A DNA stretch of 56,953 nt, taken from positions 1-56,953 of the forward strand of contig JAJPJL010000124.1 in NCBI GenBank assembly GCA_021324255.1. The letters are read 5' to 3'. The first letter of the stretch is position 1. Each line of letters opens with the position of its first letter. Made by a program: the position numbers and the translations under genes. A model generated the notes under the pieces. The model saw nothing but the letters and a program-made list of their open reading frames with translations, was not told the DNA's origin and did no database searches. This DNA comes from Bacillota bacterium. GTDB taxonomy: Bacteria > Sysuimicrobiota > Sysuimicrobiia > Sysuimicrobiales > Segetimicrobiaceae. This document shows, piece by piece, positions 42,598 through 50,507 of this stretch.

Positions 42598-42966
42598 ATG
42601 AACCGGAAGTTCTTGACGCCCGATGAGGTCGCAACCCACCTGCGCGTATCGGCCGAGGTGATCCGGCGCCTGCTCCGCCGGCGCGAGCTGCCGGCCATCC
42701 GCGTCGGCCGCGCGTGGCGCGTCGAGGAAGACGAGCTGCGCCGCTGGATCAGCCGCCGGCTCGTCGGGGTGACGCGCGCACACACGGGCGGGCCCTGTCT
42801 GTGCGGCTGCGGGAACGCGACGGCGACGCCACGGGCGCGCTTCTTGCCCGGGCACGACGGGAAGCTGATTCACCGATTGATGGCGGATCGGGGGCTCACG
42901 TTCGACGCGGCGCGCGAGGCGGTGCGCCGCCTGCACCGGCCCCGCGTGCAGGAGCGGCTCTTCTAA
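42598..42966 (+). CDS. Excisionase-type helix-turn-helix protein with a CxCGCG tail
   Basis: 122 residues. Residues 3-57 are an excisionase/MerR-like DNA-binding domain: FLTPDEVATHLRVSAEVIRRLLRRRELPAIRVGRAWRVEEDELRRW. The tail has a compact Cys cluster PCLCGCG and then RARFLPGHDGKLIHRLMADRG, a module also found in other bacterial and phage proteins of unknown role that looks like a small metal-binding or nucleic-acid-binding unit. The start is the ATG at 42598-42600, divergent from the racemase by 75 bp, so it may control that gene. The stop TAA opens a three-copy tandem repeat. Confidence 0.82.
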   Translation: MNRKFLTPDEVATHLRVSAEVIRRLLRRRELPAIRVGRAWRVEEDELRRWISRRLVGVTRAHTGGPCLCGCGNATATPRARFLPGHDGKLIHRLMADRGLTFDAAREAVRRLHRPRVQERLF

Positions 42967-42991
42967 CCGCGTCTAACCGCGTCTAACCGCG
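42962..42991. repeat. 10-bp tandem repeat, three copies, with a stop in every frame
   Basis: Three perfect copies of TCTAACCGCG at 42962, 42972 and 42982. Because 10 is not a multiple of three, the TAA in each copy falls in a different frame (42964, 42974 and 42984). The first TAA is the real stop of the HTH gene. The stretch thus blocks readthrough in all + frames. It may also be a binding site for one of the two flanking regulators. Confidence 0.9.
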
Positions 42992-43114
42992 GGCGAATTG
43001 CACTTTCAGGAGGAGCAGGGTATCCTCTGGATAGGCACGGCGGCCGCGGCGACGCGACCGCCGCGGGGACCCCGGGGAAGGAGGGTGTCGCGACGGCCTC
43101 GCGGCGCTGATCGA

Positions 43115-43693
43115 ATGGAGAAGCGGTACGTCGTCGACCTGCGGCGGGCCTTCGGAAAGCGCGTACAGGAGGCCCGGCACGCCGCGCGCCTGAGCCAGGC
43201 GCAACTGGCGCGCCAGCTCGGCCTGCGCAGCGGCGTCGCGGTCGGAGACTGGGAGCGCGGCAAGGCCCTCCCGAAGTTCGAGACGTTCCTCCGGTTGTGC
43301 GAGGCGCTCAACCAGCCCCCGGCGTATTTCATCGAAGGCTATCGGGACCGCCCGCAAAAGGATCCCGCCCAAATGCTCCAGCAGAGCCTGGACGCGATCG
43401 AGCACCGCGGCGCGCAGCGCCACCTGGAGCTGCTGCACCGCCTGGAACACCTGCCCGTGGAGATCGGCCGCAGCATCGCGCCGGAGGAGCTCCGCGCGGC
43501 GCTCGAACGGATGCGGTTCGAGGACGCCGCGCCGGTCGCGGAGGCGCGGCTTCGGGCCGCCCTCGGCCACCGCCGCGGCGGCGGCGGCGAGGACGCCGAA
43601 CGCGCGGCCGCGCGCGAGGCGTTGCGCCAGGGGTGGGACGCCGCGCGCGAGGCGTTGCGGGAGTGGCTGCAACAACGCGGCAAGATCGTGTGA
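43115..43693 (+). CDS. XRE-family helix-turn-helix regulator
   Basis: 192 residues from the ATG at 43115 (MEKRYVVDLRRAFGKRV). Residues about 8-65 are an XRE/Cro HTH domain: RVQEARHAARLSQAQLARQLGLRSGVAVGDWERGKALPKFETFLRLCEALN. The rest is helical and rich in Arg/Ala/Glu, perhaps for dimerisation. No clear ribosome site precedes this ATG; a GTG at 43085 is too close to GGAGG to be better. Its stop overlaps the next gene, a gamma-glutamylcyclotransferase-like gene. A small inverted repeat TATCC-TCT-GGATA at 43020-43032 upstream could be its own operator. Confidence 0.83.
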   Translation: MEKRYVVDLRRAFGKRVQEARHAARLSQAQLARQLGLRSGVAVGDWERGKALPKFETFLRLCEALNQPPAYFIEGYRDRPQKDPAQMLQQSLDAIEHRGAQRHLELLHRLEHLPVEIGRSIAPEELRAALERMRFEDAAPVAEARLRAALGHRRGGGGEDAERAAAREALRQGWDAAREALREWLQQRGKIV

Positions 43694-44049
43694 CCCCGCC
43701 GCGGGTGTTCGTGTACGGCACGCTGCAAGACGAGGCACTGGTCGTGCGCCTGATCGGGCGCCGGCTACCCTGGCAGCCCGCGGTGCTCCCCGATCACGAA
43801 CGGCGGCTGGATGCCGCGATCGGGTACCCCGTGATCCACCCGGCGCCGGGCGCGCGCGTCCACGGGCGGGTGCTGGACGGGGTGGACGCGGCCGCCCTCG
43901 CCGCGTTCGACGCCTACGAGGGCGGCGAGTACCGCCGTCAGGTCGTGTGGGTCGAGACCGAGGGCGGCGCGGTGGACGCGTATGTCTACGTGCCGGTGCG
44001 GGACGGAGCTGGGGCGGCGCGGGCCCGAGATGCGGGCGGGCGCGCCTAG
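43690..44049 (+). CDS. Gamma-glutamylcyclotransferase-like (AIG2 family) protein
   Basis: 119 residues from a GTG at 43690 that overlaps the XRE gene stop (GTGA). The family N-terminal VFVYGTLQDEALV holds the YGxL substrate loop. The segment ARVHGRVLDGVDAAALAAFDAYEGGEYRR contains the catalytic-type Glu (YEGGEY). These proteins make 5-oxoproline from gamma-glutamyl peptides, though many bacterial members have unknown substrates. The stop TAG is part of the CTAG that begins repeat copy 2. Confidence 0.85.
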   Translation: MTPPRVFVYGTLQDEALVVRLIGRRLPWQPAVLPDHERRLDAAIGYPVIHPAPGARVHGRVLDGVDAAALAAFDAYEGGEYRRQVVWVETEGGAVDAYVYVPVRDGAGAARARDAGGRA

Positions 44050-44261
44050 TGCAGCATCTCTGATGTTGGACGAGGGTAGATGGTCGGCCGGATCTGCTCG
44101 GAGCGGGCGTTCGACGCCCGCGGGCGCGCGCGCGTCCCTCCGCCCTTCCGATTGCACGGGGACAAAGCGACAACCCGGAATCGGGTAGGCGTCGATCCGC
44201 GGAGCGAAGGGCAGGTCCGGCCGGCTCGAACCCTGGCCGGAGTTGGGCAATGACGCGCTAG
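44046..44261. repeat. Dispersed ~216-bp structured element, copy 2
   Basis: 216 bp matching copy 1 (30048-30264) end to end. End stem CTAGTGC/GCGCTAG; three of its seven pairs change relative to copy 1 but stay paired (wobble or Watson-Crick). Internal hairpins: GCATC-TCT-GATGT, GCGGGCGT-TCG-ACGCCCGC, ACCCG-GAAT-CGGGT, TCCGGCC...GGCCGGA. Both CTAG ends provide stop codons: TAG of the cyclotransferase gene (+) and TAG of the aminotransferase gene (minus). Seen only twice in this window. Confidence 0.87.
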
Positions 44262-45463
44262 GTGGCGCGCCGTGGATAACGCTCCAGCGCCCCGCGCATC
44301 CGCTCGAGAGCTTCGGTAATCGCCTCCACCGAATTCGCGTAGCTCAGCCGCAAGAACCCCTGGCCGTGGGCACCGAAGGCGGTGCCGGCCAGCACCGCCA
44401 CTCCCGCCTCCCGGAGCAGGTAGTCCTGCAGCCGCGCGGCGTCGGCGTCCACGCCCTTCGTGCTCGGAAACGCGTAGAATGCGCCGAGCGGCTCCCGGCA
44501 CGCCACGCCCGGAAGGGCGTTGAGCCCTTGCACGATCACGTCGCGCCGCCGGCGAAACTCCCGCACCATGCGGTCCACGCAGTCCTGCGGCCCGCGCAGC
44601 GCGGCGATCCCGGCGATCTGCGTGAATGCCGCGGTGCACGAGTTGGAGTTCACCATCAGCTGCGTGACCCGGGCGGCGAGGTCCGGCCGCATCACGCCGT
44701 AGCCGAGCCGCCACCCCGTCATCGCGTACGTCTTGCTGAAGCCGTCGAGAATCACGGTCTGCGGCTGCATGCCGGGCAGGGACGCCGGGCTCTCGAACGT
44801 GCCCTCGTAGAGGATGCGGCCGTAGATCTCGTCGGACAGCACCGTGATCGGCCGGCCCCGCACCATCTCCGCGATCGCCTCCAGGTCGCCCCGGGCCAGC
44901 ACGCCCGCCGTGGGGTTGTGCGGCGAGTTGAGGACGACGAGGCGCGTCCGCGGCGACAGCAGCCGGCGGAGATCCTCGGGATCGGCGCGAAACGCCCGGT
45001 CTTCCCGCAGGACCCACGGGACCGCCCGGGCGCCGGCGAACCGCGCCACCGACTCGTAGATCGGAAAGCCCGGATCGGGATAGATGACCTCGTCCCCCGG
45101 GTCGATCAAGGCAAGCGTCACGAAAAAGATCACCGGCTTGCCGCCCGGCGTGATGACGACGTGCTCCGGGGTCACGTCGATGGCGCGCGTGCGGGCGACG
45201 TACTCGGCGATCGCCGCGCGCGCTTCCGGCAACCCGGCCGCGGGCGTATAGTGCGTGAAGCCGTCGCGCAGCGCCCGGATCCCGGCCTCCTTGATGTGCT
45301 CCGGGGTGTCGAAATCGGGCTCGCCGATCTCCAGGTGGATGATGGACCGGCCCTGCGCCTCGAGCGCCCGGGCCCGCGCGAGCACCTCGAACGCGGTCTC
45401 CGTGCCGAGCCGGCCCATGCGATCGGCCAGGTGCAACGCGGGCGCGGCCGGATGGACGCTCAT
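44258..45463 (-). CDS. Class I/II (AspC-like) aminotransferase
   Basis: 401 residues, fold type I PLP enzyme. The family start YLRIGEPDF-like IIHLEIGEPDFDTPEHIKEA, the PLP-ring region PGGKPVIFFV, the NPHNPTAG-type block NSPHNPTAG, Asp-Tyr in VLSDEIYG, the PLP lysine in DGFSKTYAMTGWRLGY and the C-terminal Arg in FLRLSYANS are all present. It transfers amino groups between amino acids and oxoacids; the specific substrate is not known. Its 3' end lies in the terminal CTAG of repeat copy 2. ahcY lies 22 bp upstream on the same strand, so the two are probably one operon. Confidence 0.93.
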   Translation of the reverse strand: MSVHPAAPALHLADRMGRLGTETAFEVLARARALEAQGRSIIHLEIGEPDFDTPEHIKEAGIRALRDGFTHYTPAAGLPEARAAIAEYVARTRAIDVTPEHVVITPGGKPVIFFVTLALIDPGDEVIYPDPGFPIYESVARFAGARAVPWVLREDRAFRADPEDLRRLLSPRTRLVVLNSPHNPTAGVLARGDLEAIAEMVRGRPITVLSDEIYGRILYEGTFESPASLPGMQPQTVILDGFSKTYAMTGWRLGYGVMRPDLAARVTQLMVNSNSCTAAFTQIAGIAALRGPQDCVDRMVREFRRRRDVIVQGLNALPGVACREPLGAFYAFPSTKGVDADAARLQDYLLREAGVAVLAGTAFGAHGQGFLRLSYANSVEAITEALERMRGALERYPRRAT

Positions 45464-45485
45464 CGCCGCCTCCCAGCCGTGCGGC

Positions 45486-46742
45486 TCATGTGCCCTCTTC
45501 CCACGAGCTGAGATAGCGGAGCTGCTCCGGCGTGAGGGCGTCGATCGTCACGCCCGACGCCGCGAGCTTGAGGCTCGCGACCTGACGGTCGATCGCGGAC
45601 GGGACCGTGTGGACCGCGGGCGCGAGTTGTTCGCCTTCGCGCGCGAGGTATTCCATCACGAGCGCCTGGTTGGCAAAGCTCATGTCCATGACGGCCGCGG
45701 GATGCCCCTCGGCGGCCGCCAGGTTGAGGAGCCGGCCCTCGGCCAGCACATAGACGCGGCGGCCGTCGCGCAGGCGGAACTCCTCCACGCCGGGGCGCAC
45801 GGTCCGCCGCTCGTCCGCGAGGTCGGCCAGCGCCGGCAGGTCGATCTCCACGTCGAAGTGCCCCGAGTTCGCGACGACCGCGCGATCCTTCATGGCCTCG
45901 AAGTGTTCCCGCCGTACGACCGACGTGTTCCCGGTGACCGTTACGACCACGTCGGACACCCGGACCGCGTCCGCCATCGGCATGACGCGATAGCCGTCCA
46001 TGAGCGCCTCCAGCGCCCGCGTCGGATCCACCTCGGTCACGATGACGTGCGCGCCCAGTCCGTGCGCGCGCATCGCGAGGCCCCGCCCGCAGTTCCCGTA
46101 GCCGGCGACCGTCATCGTGCGTCCCGCCAGCAGCAGGTTGGTCGCGCGGATCAAGCCGTCCAGCGTGGACTGACCGGTGCCGTAGCGGTTGTCAAAGAGG
46201 TGCTTCGTCAGCGCATCGTTGACGGCCACGATGGGGTATCGCAGGACGCCGGCCTGGGCCATGCTGCGCAACCGGATGACGCCGGTCGTGGTTTCCTCGC
46301 TGCCCCCGCGAACGCCGCCGAGCAGCTCGGTGCGATCGTGGTGGATCGTGGACACGAGGTCCGCGCCGTCGTCCATCGTGAGGTGCGGCTTCGTGTCGAG
46401 CACTTGATGGATGTGGCGGTAGTAGGTCTCACGATCCTCGCCCCGCCGCGCGAAGACCGGCAGGTGCCACTCCGCGACGAGCGCCGCCGCCACGTCGTCC
46501 TGAGTGGACAGCGGATTGCTGGCGCACAGCGCGACCTGCGCGCCCCCGTCCCGGAGCGTGCGCATGAGATTCGCCGTTTCGGTGGTGACGTGCAGGCAGG
46601 CCGCGATTCTCACGCCCGCGAGCGGCTTCTCGCGCGTAAATCGCTCCCGGATTGCCCGCAGCACCGGCATCTCCCCGTCGGCCCAGCTGATCCGATCCCA
46701 GCCGGACGAAGCGAGGCCTACGTCCCGGACGTCGCCGTTCAC
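45486..46742 (-). CDS. ahcY: Adenosylhomocysteinase (SahH), archaeal/Thermotoga type
   Basis: 418 residues from the GTG at 46742, which has GGGAGG six bases upstream. The NAD-binding motif [10 protein letters not shown], the substrate region [31 protein letters not shown] and [12 protein letters not shown] are all clear. The C-terminus ends [13 protein letters not shown], as in archaeal and Thermotoga enzymes, and lacks the KPxHYRY end of the common bacterial and animal form. SahH splits S-adenosylhomocysteine into adenosine and homocysteine (or the inosine analogue in some archaea), keeping methylation going. It is divergent from the protease gene at 46916. Confidence 0.95.
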   Translation of the reverse strand: MNGDVRDVGLASSGWDRISWADGEMPVLRAIRERFTREKPLAGVRIAACLHVTTETANLMRTLRDGGAQVALCASNPLSTQDDVAAALVAEWHLPVFARRGEDRETYYRHIHQVLDTKPHLTMDDGADLVSTIHHDRTELLGGVRGGSEETTTGVIRLRSMAQAGVLRYPIVAVNDALTKHLFDNRYGTGQSTLDGLIRATNLLLAGRTMTVAGYGNCGRGLAMRAHGLGAHVIVTEVDPTRALEALMDGYRVMPMADAVRVSDVVVTVTGNTSVVRREHFEAMKDRAVVANSGHFDVEIDLPALADLADERRTVRPGVEEFRLRDGRRVYVLAEGRLLNLAAAEGHPAAVMDMSFANQALVMEYLAREGEQLAPAVHTVPSAIDRQVASLKLAASGVTIDALTPEQLRYLSSWEEGT

Positions 46743-46915
46743 CACACACCTCCCAGCGGCCCGACGCTTGCCTTCGACGGGGGCATAGCGGCCCCTGCCG
46801 CCGCGGGGCGCGGCGCGGAGGCCGGCGCTGAAATACGTTCCGCGGCGGCGAGCGTTTTCGCTACACAACATAGATGCCGGCGCCGCCGGCGATGAAGGGA
46901 TGGTCGACTGAGACG

Positions 46916-47968
46916 ATGGACAGCGTACATCTGGTCGCGATCAACGGTCTCGGCGCGGACCGGGCGGCCGCGGACGGCGCGCCGAGGTCCGGGACCGACG
47001 AGATCGAGGCGTTGGACGCCTACTCCCGCGCCGTCGCGGGCGCGGTGGAGCGGCTCGGGCCCTCGGTGGTCAGTCTGGCTGTGGCGCGTCCCGCGCCCGA
47101 ACGGTTTCGACGCCGGGGGTTGCGTGAGCTCCGCGGGGGAGGCAGCGGCGTCATCATCGCGCCCGACGGGTACGTCCTCACCAACAGCCACGTCGTGCAC
47201 GGGGCGACGCACGTCGACGTGCACCTGTCCGATGGGCGCACGCTGTCGTCGGAGGTGGTGGGGGACGATCCGCCCACCGACCTCGCGGTCGTGCGGGTAC
47301 CCGAGGGAAGTCTCCCCGCGGCAACGCTCGGGGATTCGTCCCGGCTCCGCGTGGGTCAGCTCGTCATCACGATGGGAAGCCCCTTGGGGTTTCAGGCGAC
47401 GGTGACCGCGGGGGTCGTCAGCGCGCTCGGACGGACGCTTCGCGCCGAAAGCGGCCGCCTCATCGAAAACGTGATCCAAACCGACGCGGCGCTCAACCCC
47501 GGCAACTCCGGGGGACCGCTCGCCGACGCGCGAGGCCTCGTCGTCGGCATCAACACCGCGGTGATCGCCGGGTCGCAAGGGCTGTGCTTCGCGATCCCCG
47601 TGAACACGGCGACCTGGGTGGCGTCGCAGGTGATCCGGCAGGGCCGGGTGCAGCGGGCCTACCTCGGCGTCACGGCGCAGACCGTGACGCTGGACCGGCG
47701 CATCGCCGTCGCGTCCCGGGTCGCGGCGGCCACCGCGGTGCGGGTGATGGAGGTGCAGCCGGGGAGCGCCGCGGCGGCCGCGGGCCTGCGGCCGGGCGAC
47801 CTCATCGTGGGCGCCGACGGCCGTCCCGTGGCGACGCTCGACGACCTGCTGGCGGCCGTGGGCGGGCACGCGGTGGGCACGAGGCTCACGCTGGACGTGC
47901 TCCGAGGCGACGGCCGGCACGCGATACCGGCGTATCCCGTGGAGATGCCGGCGGAGCGCCCGGGGTAG
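46916..47968 (+). CDS. HtrA/DegP-like trypsin-fold serine protease with PDZ domain, no signal peptide
   Basis: 350 residues from the ATG at 46916; a start at 46874 would add 14 residues. The catalytic triad is complete: H92 ([10 protein letters not shown]), D122 ([10 protein letters not shown]) and S198 (NPGNSGGPL). A C-terminal PDZ domain (about 245-335) has [10 protein letters not shown]... and [26 protein letters not shown]. The normal HtrA family has a signal or membrane anchor; here residues 1-50 are polar ([20 protein letters not shown]), so the protein is probably cytoplasmic, or exported by another route. It is divergent from ahcY. Confidence 0.9.
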   Translation: MDSVHLVAINGLGADRAAADGAPRSGTDEIEALDAYSRAVAGAVERLGPSVVSLAVARPAPERFRRRGLRELRGGGSGVIIAPDGYVLTNSHVVHGATHVDVHLSDGRTLSSEVVGDDPPTDLAVVRVPEGSLPAATLGDSSRLRVGQLVITMGSPLGFQATVTAGVVSALGRTLRAESGRLIENVIQTDAALNPGNSGGPLADARGLVVGINTAVIAGSQGLCFAIPVNTATWVASQVIRQGRVQRAYLGVTAQTVTLDRRIAVASRVAAATAVRVMEVQPGSAAAAAGLRPGDLIVGADGRPVATLDDLLAAVGGHAVGTRLTLDVLRGDGRHAIPAYPVEMPAERPG

Positions 47969-48015
47969 ATCTCCCGGGGTTGTTAAGGAACCGTGACCGA
48001 GTTCACACGCGCCTA

Positions 48016-48024
48016 TGCTACAAT
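48016..48024 (+). promoter_or_regulatory. Candidate extended -10 promoter
   Basis: TG-C-TACAAT (48016-48024) matches an extended -10 (five of six in the hexamer). The start of transcription would be near 48031, 25 bases before the ATG at 48056. No good -35 is at the usual distance. Confidence 0.5.
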
Positions 48025-48055
48025 CACGCGCGATTTCGATCACGGAGGTGCGTGC

Positions 48056-48682
48056 ATGCATCGCGAAGGACACCGCATCCGGCGCGCCGCGGGCGCGGCG
48101 GCGCTCGCCGGCGCGATCTCAGCGCTGGCGCTCGGCGCCTTCATCGGACTCGGCCGGGCGCAGGCCGTCACCACGCTCGCGGGGACGATCGCGTCCTCCT
48201 CGTCCGGGACGATCGTCCTGACCACGCCGGGCGGCGCGAGGACCGTCAGGACCACGACGGCCACGAACTTCATCCGCCGCAGCCCGGCGAGCCTCGCCGA
48301 CATCAAGCCGCGTGACTTCATCGGCGTGGACGCGACAAAGAGCGCGAACGGGGAGCTGAGCGCCGTCTCGATCAACATCTTCCCCCCGGCCTGGGAGGGC
48401 AAGATCCGCGAGGGGCAGTGGCTCATGACCTCCGGCGACACGATGACGAACGCCGTCGTGGCCAGCTACGTCACCGGCGTGTCGGGCAGGATCTTGACGA
48501 TGACTCACCAGGGCAGCACGTGGAAGATCACGGTGCCGCCCTCGACGTCGATCCACCGGCTCACGCCGATCACGATCGCCGCGCTGCGGCCGCAGATGCA
48601 CGCGATGGTGCGGGGTAAGGCCAACGCCGACGGCAGCGTCACGGCGACCTCGGTGTCGGTGGACGCGGGCCCCATGCCGTAG
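48056..48682 (+). CDS. Exported protein, DUF5666-like
   Basis: 208 residues from the ATG at 48056 (GGAGGTG 6 bases upstream); an earlier ATG at 47993 has no such site and runs over the promoter. An N-terminal signal (AGAAALAGAISALALGAFIGLGRAQA) is followed by a beta-rich module in two parts, each like LAGTIASSSSGTIVLTTPGG...TTTATNFIRR and VSGRILTMTHQGSTWKITVPPSTSIHRL. This pattern fits DUF5666/OB-fold-like secreted proteins. No enzyme motif is seen, and the role is unknown. Confidence 0.7.
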   Translation: MHREGHRIRRAAGAAALAGAISALALGAFIGLGRAQAVTTLAGTIASSSSGTIVLTTPGGARTVRTTTATNFIRRSPASLADIKPRDFIGVDATKSANGELSAVSINIFPPAWEGKIREGQWLMTSGDTMTNAVVASYVTGVSGRILTMTHQGSTWKITVPPSTSIHRLTPITIAALRPQMHAMVRGKANADGSVTATSVSVDAGPMP

Positions 48683-48731
48683 GTTCCACCGCGGAGGAGG
48701 CGGGAACGGCCGCCGAGAAGCGGATAGGGTG

Positions 48732-48755
48732 CACGGCCCGCCCCGGCGGGCCGTG
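48732..48755. terminator. Strong GC hairpin between the DUF5666-like gene and the dipeptidase gene
   Basis: Perfect 10-bp stem CACGGCCCGC/GCGGGCCGTG with a 4-base loop, extendable outward by GGGT...ACCC with a one-base bulge. It lies 50 bp past the upstream stop and 23 bp before the next start. It could be a terminator without a U tract, or a structure that holds down readthrough into the dipeptidase gene. Confidence 0.4.
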
Positions 48756-48778
48756 ACCCTGCTCCAGGAGGCCGCACC

Positions 48779-49972
48779 ATGCCCCGCACGCGCACGGCCG
48801 GCTTGACCCCGGACGAAGCCAAACGCCTGCATCGCGAAGCCCTCGTCATCGACACCCAGCAGCCGCCGATCACGACGGGCGCGCTGTTCACGCCCCGCAT
48901 GAAGCAGGCGCTCGAGGAGGCCGTGCGCAAAGGCGCGACGGGGCGCGACGAGGTGTCGCCGCGGATGGCGGCGATGACGGCGGACGAACTCATGACGTCG
49001 TCCGAGGCCAGGGCGCAGTACCTGGGGCTGTGGGACCGTTCCGGGGTAACGGTCGCGTGCGGCACATTTTCAGGATCCCACCGCTATACCGGCGCGTTCG
49101 AGCGCGCCAACGAACTGATCAGCCGCGCGTACGGGATCGTCCATGCGCTCGGCGGCAAGGTCGAGATCTGCAGGAGCGCCGACGACATCGAGCGCGTGCA
49201 CCGCCAGGACAGACGTGGCGTCGTCATCGACTTCCAAAATACGACGCCGTTCGGGGACGAGCTGGACCGCATCCAGCACTTCCACAATCTCGGCCTGCGC
49301 ATGGTACAGCTGACCTACAACCTCCGCAACCTCGTGGGGGACGGCTGCACCGAGACCACCCAGGGGGGCCTGTCGTACTTCGGGCGCGAGGTCGTCCGGC
49401 GGCTGAACGAGGCGCGCATTCTCGTGGACGTCAGCCACTGCAGCGAGCAGGTGGGCTGGGATGCGCTCAAGATCTCGACGGCGCCGGTGATCGTCTCCCA
49501 CTCGTCGAGCAAGGCCGTGTGCTACCACGACCGCGGGAAGACGGACGAGCTGGCCAAGGCCATCGCCGACCGCGGCGGCTATTTCGGCGTGGTGGTGATC
49601 CCCGGCTTCATCTCCGACAAACCCGAGGTGCCGCTGGACACGTTCGCGGAGCACGTGGCGCACCTCGTCGACGTGTGCGGCATCGATCACGTCGGCATCG
49701 GCACGGACAAGATGGGCCCCGGACCGGGCACGGAATCCCTCGTCGAGTATCCCGACACGTTGCCGCGGCACGGCTCGGGAACGTTTGACTGGGCGGGCTT
49801 CCGCCTCAAGGAACACCGGCTGCTCGGCGACCACGTCTTGCGCGGCTACGAAAGCTTCGGCGACTGGCCCAACCTGACGGTCGCGCTGGCCAAGCGCGGC
49901 TTCAACGAGGAAGAACTGCGGAAGCTCCTGGGCCTCAACTACCTGAGAGTCTTCCGGGATGTCTGCGGGTGA
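48779..49972 (+). CDS. Membrane dipeptidase (peptidase M19 family)
   Basis: 397 residues. Family blocks: VIDTQQPPITT at the N-terminus in place of the typical DGHxD (the usual histidine and aspartate are missing here), VVIDFQNTTPFGDELDRIQHFHNLGLRMVQLTYN, LVDVSHCSEQVGWDAL, PVIVSHSSSKAVCYHDRGKTDE and HVGIGTDKMGPGPG. This fits renal-dipeptidase-like zinc enzymes that split dipeptides; related bacterial genes act on pyrroloquinoline- or D-amino-acid-like substrates. GGAGG lies 8 bases before the ATG. Convergent with doxX. The altered N-terminal metal-ligand region raises the chance of a changed metal site. Confidence 0.88.
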   Translation: MPRTRTAGLTPDEAKRLHREALVIDTQQPPITTGALFTPRMKQALEEAVRKGATGRDEVSPRMAAMTADELMTSSEARAQYLGLWDRSGVTVACGTFSGSHRYTGAFERANELISRAYGIVHALGGKVEICRSADDIERVHRQDRRGVVIDFQNTTPFGDELDRIQHFHNLGLRMVQLTYNLRNLVGDGCTETTQGGLSYFGREVVRRLNEARILVDVSHCSEQVGWDALKISTAPVIVSHSSSKAVCYHDRGKTDELAKAIADRGGYFGVVVIPGFISDKPEVPLDTFAEHVAHLVDVCGIDHVGIGTDKMGPGPGTESLVEYPDTLPRHGSGTFDWAGFRLKEHRLLGDHVLRGYESFGDWPNLTVALAKRGFNEEELRKLLGLNYLRVFRDVCG

Positions 49973-49980
49973 CGCTCCGC

Positions 49981-50008
49981 CGGGGCCCCCGCGTATCGCG
50001 GCGCCCCG
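49981..50008. terminator. Hairpin between convergent genes, possible two-way terminator
   Basis: CGGGGC-(3)-CGCG-TAT-CGCG-(2)-GCCCCG between the dipeptidase stop (49972) and the doxX stop (50034). G+C-rich with no T run on either side, so intrinsic termination is uncertain. Confidence 0.35.
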
Positions 50009-50033
50009 CCGGGGGAAGGATCCCGCGAGGCGC

Positions 50034-50447
50034 CTACCGCCGCTCGGCCCGGGCGGCCGGCGTCCGCCCCGGTGAGGTGAGCGCGAGGACACCGCAAAGC
50101 ACGGCGAGGATGAGCGGCATCTCCCAGCCGCCGCGCGTCCAGTAGTACCCGCGCGCGAGATTCACCGTAACCCCGGCCACGACCATCTCGATCCCGATCA
50201 ACGCCGCCGCAACCGGGACGAGGACGCCGAGCAGCAGGCACACGCCGCCGAGGAACTCGACCAGCGTCACCGCCCACGCCCACCCCACGCCGGGGACAAA
50301 CCCCATGCGATGCAGCTGCGCGGCAAACTGCGGCACCCGCGGGTCCGCGAGTGCCGCCGCCAGCTTCGGCCATCCGTGGGTGATGAAGATCACCCCGACC
50401 AGCATCCGCACGACGGCGAGACCCCGCCGTTGCTTCTCGGCGTGCAT
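50034..50447 (-). CDS. DoxX family membrane protein
   Basis: 137 residues with four membrane segments, a size typical of DoxX proteins. The first carries RMLVGVIFITHGWPKL; then AVTLVEFLGGVCLLLGVLVPVAAALIGIEMVVAGV covers two, and GGWEMPLILAVLCGVLAL the last. These proteins are linked to thiosulfate oxidation in some archaea and to redox stress in mycobacteria, but most have unknown function. It is 60 bp downstream of rpoD and may be read through from it. Confidence 0.85.
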   Translation of the reverse strand: MHAEKQRRGLAVVRMLVGVIFITHGWPKLAAALADPRVPQFAAQLHRMGFVPGVGWAWAVTLVEFLGGVCLLLGVLVPVAAALIGIEMVVAGVTVNLARGYYWTRGGWEMPLILAVLCGVLALTSPGRTPAARAERR

Positions 50448-50507
50448 GGATGGACACCCTCGGGCATCCGGCCCCCCGCGCCGGAGGACTGACGGCTCGC
50501 GACCGCG

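Noticed and set aside
43765-44250. 161-codon minus-strand frame starting MPNSGQGSS, and a similar one at 30023-30253
   Set aside because: Both begin inside the ~216-bp repeat element; the shared peptide comes from the repeat, the frames diverge at different points, and the larger one runs antisense into a real gene.
46743-46915. Possible S-adenosylhomocysteine riboswitch upstream of ahcY
   Set aside because: The gap does not show the conserved SAH riboswitch core that I could recognise; only general GC-rich inverted repeats are present.
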